Assembly: GCF_001423945.1 (NCBI RefSeq)
Contig: NZ_LMPU01000010.1
Location: forward strand, 186,001 to 250,000
Reading direction: 5' to 3'
DNA: 64,000 nt
From: Pedobacter sp. Leaf194
GTDB taxonomy: Bacteria > Bacteroidota > Bacteroidia > Sphingobacteriales > Sphingobacteriaceae
The notes beneath the pieces were generated by a model. The model searched no databases. It saw nothing but the letters and a program-made list of their open reading frames with translations, and was not told the origin of the DNA. Position 1 is the first letter of the stretch. Each line of letters starts with the position of its first letter. The position numbers and the translations under genes were made by a program. This document shows positions 63,233-64,000 of this stretch, piece by piece.

Positions 63233-64000
63233 TTATTTAAATGCCACTCTAATTTTTTCTACTAATCCGGTTGTTATCATCTCACGCGATTGCAGAACCA
63301 TGTTTTTCACCGCCAGCGGACTTGAAATTCCGTGCCCGATTACAACCGGAGCATTAACGCCCAAAACGGGGCTGCCTCCGTATTGCTCGTAATTGAAACG
63401 ATCGAAAAACTCATCTTTCATGCCTTTTTTTACGGTAAGCACATAAAATGATTCTGCTAATTTTAGCACTACATTCCCTGTAAAACCGTCGCAAACAATA
63501 ACATCCGCTTTATCATTAAACAAATCCCTTCCCTCTACATTACCAACAAAATTGAATAAATTCGTGTCTTTCATTAAAGGGAAAGTGGCCATGCTGAGCA
63601 TGTTGCCTTTTTCATCTTCTTCGCCTATATTTAATAACGCAACTTTAGGGGAATTTATTTGCCATAAATTTTCTGCATATAAACTTCCTAACACACCGAA
63701 CTGCAATAAAATATCTGGCTTGCAATCTGCATTAGCGCCAACATCAAGCAATAAGCCTGTGCCACCTTTTATTTTCGGAAGAATTGTACATAAACATGGG
63801 CGGATAATGCCCGGAATTGTTTTAACGCTAAAAACTGCGCCAACAAGCATAGCGCCAGAATTGCCTGCACTTGCAAACGAATCGATTTTGCCTTCCTTTA
63901 AAAGGTTAAAGCCAACAGCTATGCTCGATTTAGGTTTCTGAACAATTGCTTTTGTGGGGTGTTCGCCCATACCAATTACTTCATCAGTATGAACGTATTC
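63233..64000 (-). CDS. plsX: Phosphate acyltransferase PlsX, 5' end outside the window
   Basis: Makes acyl-phosphate from acyl-ACP for phospholipid synthesis. The frame stays open to the window edge: ten codons (EYVHTDEVIG) precede the first internal Met at 63970, which would otherwise be taken as a start and is the Met of the family motif EVIGMGEHP. About 80-100 N-terminal residues are missing. Visible motifs are SAGNSGAMLVGAV, LLDVGANADCKP, LLNIGEEDEKGN and VVCDGFTGNVVLK, quoted by core. It is followed by fabH. Confidence 0.95.
   Translation of the reverse strand, partial: EYVHTDEVIGMGEHPTKAIVQKPKSSIAVGFNLLKEGKIDSFASAGNSGAMLVGAVFSVKTIPGIIRPCLCTILPKIKGGTGLLLDVGANADCKPDILLQFGVLGSLYAENLWQINSPKVALLNIGEEDEKGNMLSMATFPLMKDTNLFNFVGNVEGRDLFNDKADVIVCDGFTGNVVLKLAESFYVLTVKKGMKDEFFDRFNYEQYGGSPVLGVNAPVVIGHGISSPLAVKNMVLQSREMITTGLVEKIRVAFK

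Overview
The window reads as an ordinary, AT-rich chromosomal stretch of a member of the Bacteroidota, most likely a Sphingobacteriaceae (Pedobacter-like) species. Grounds: a complete gldK-gldL-gldM-gldN type IX secretion/gliding cluster with sprE/porW nearby, many promoter boxes matching the Bacteroidota consensus TAnnTTTG instead of a sigma-70 type -10, weak Shine-Dalgarno usage, an atp operon without beta and epsilon genes, and many Bacteroidota-type lipoproteins. The genus is inference. I see no prophage, insertion sequence, CRISPR array, tRNA or rRNA.

Layout. 1-6.2 kb: F-type ATP synthase operon on the minus strand (atpZ-like, small membrane protein, atpB-E-F-H-A-G), with heptad and inverted repeats in its spacers. 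6.3-13.2 kb: sprE, a class A penicillin-binding protein and uvrC on the plus strand, ending in a strong bidirectional terminator. 13.3-20 kb: gldK-L-M-N and a DUF4271-hemD pair on the minus strand. 20-27 kb: single genes (hemW, SDR, fasciclin, a frameshifted DUF3050 gene, JmjC-like cupin, acetyltransferase, NTF2-like, PfkB kinase). 27.5-31.6 kb: VWA protein, MoxR-like AAA ATPase and a metallophosphoesterase. 31.7-36.1 kb: a minus-strand operon of an S9-peptidase-like lipoprotein, a histidine kinase and a response regulator. 36-46 kb: TPR protein, small proteins, a dtd-GT39-mazG operon, an overlapping pair of unknown lipoproteins, rsgA. 46.4-51.6 kb: prfC, a PIF1-type helicase with a C-terminal HTH, a SprT-like metalloprotease. 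51.6-64 kb: metabolic genes on the minus strand (adenine deaminase, fused alpha-keto acid dehydrogenase E1, LutB-like protein, M28 peptidase, rpiB, tatC, accC, accB, fabH, plsX); plsX runs off the window.

How genes work together. SprE and GldKLMN are parts of the same outer-membrane secretion/gliding machine, here only a few kb apart. PlsX, FabH, AccB and AccC form a lipid-precursor block. The dtd, GT39 and mazG-like genes are translationally coupled.

Most unusual points. (1) The S9-like lipoprotein at 34154-36040 has lost both catalytic Ser (Gly485) and His (Pro601) while keeping Asp570, and it is cotranscribed with a histidine kinase three bases downstream; I propose a pseudo-peptidase sensor module, with a perfect palindrome placed just upstream of its -33 box. 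(2) Three intergenic hairpins (22.1, 27.3 and 48.4 kb) share a TTTTTC loop and an AGC(G/A)AA motif at a fixed distance, while their stems differ but still pair, which indicates a dispersed structured repeat family. (3) The prfC leader can fold into a hairpin followed by a U-run, a possible attenuator. (4) Two lipoprotein genes of unknown function overlap by 35 bases at 42.2 kb. None of these is proven to be a new system.
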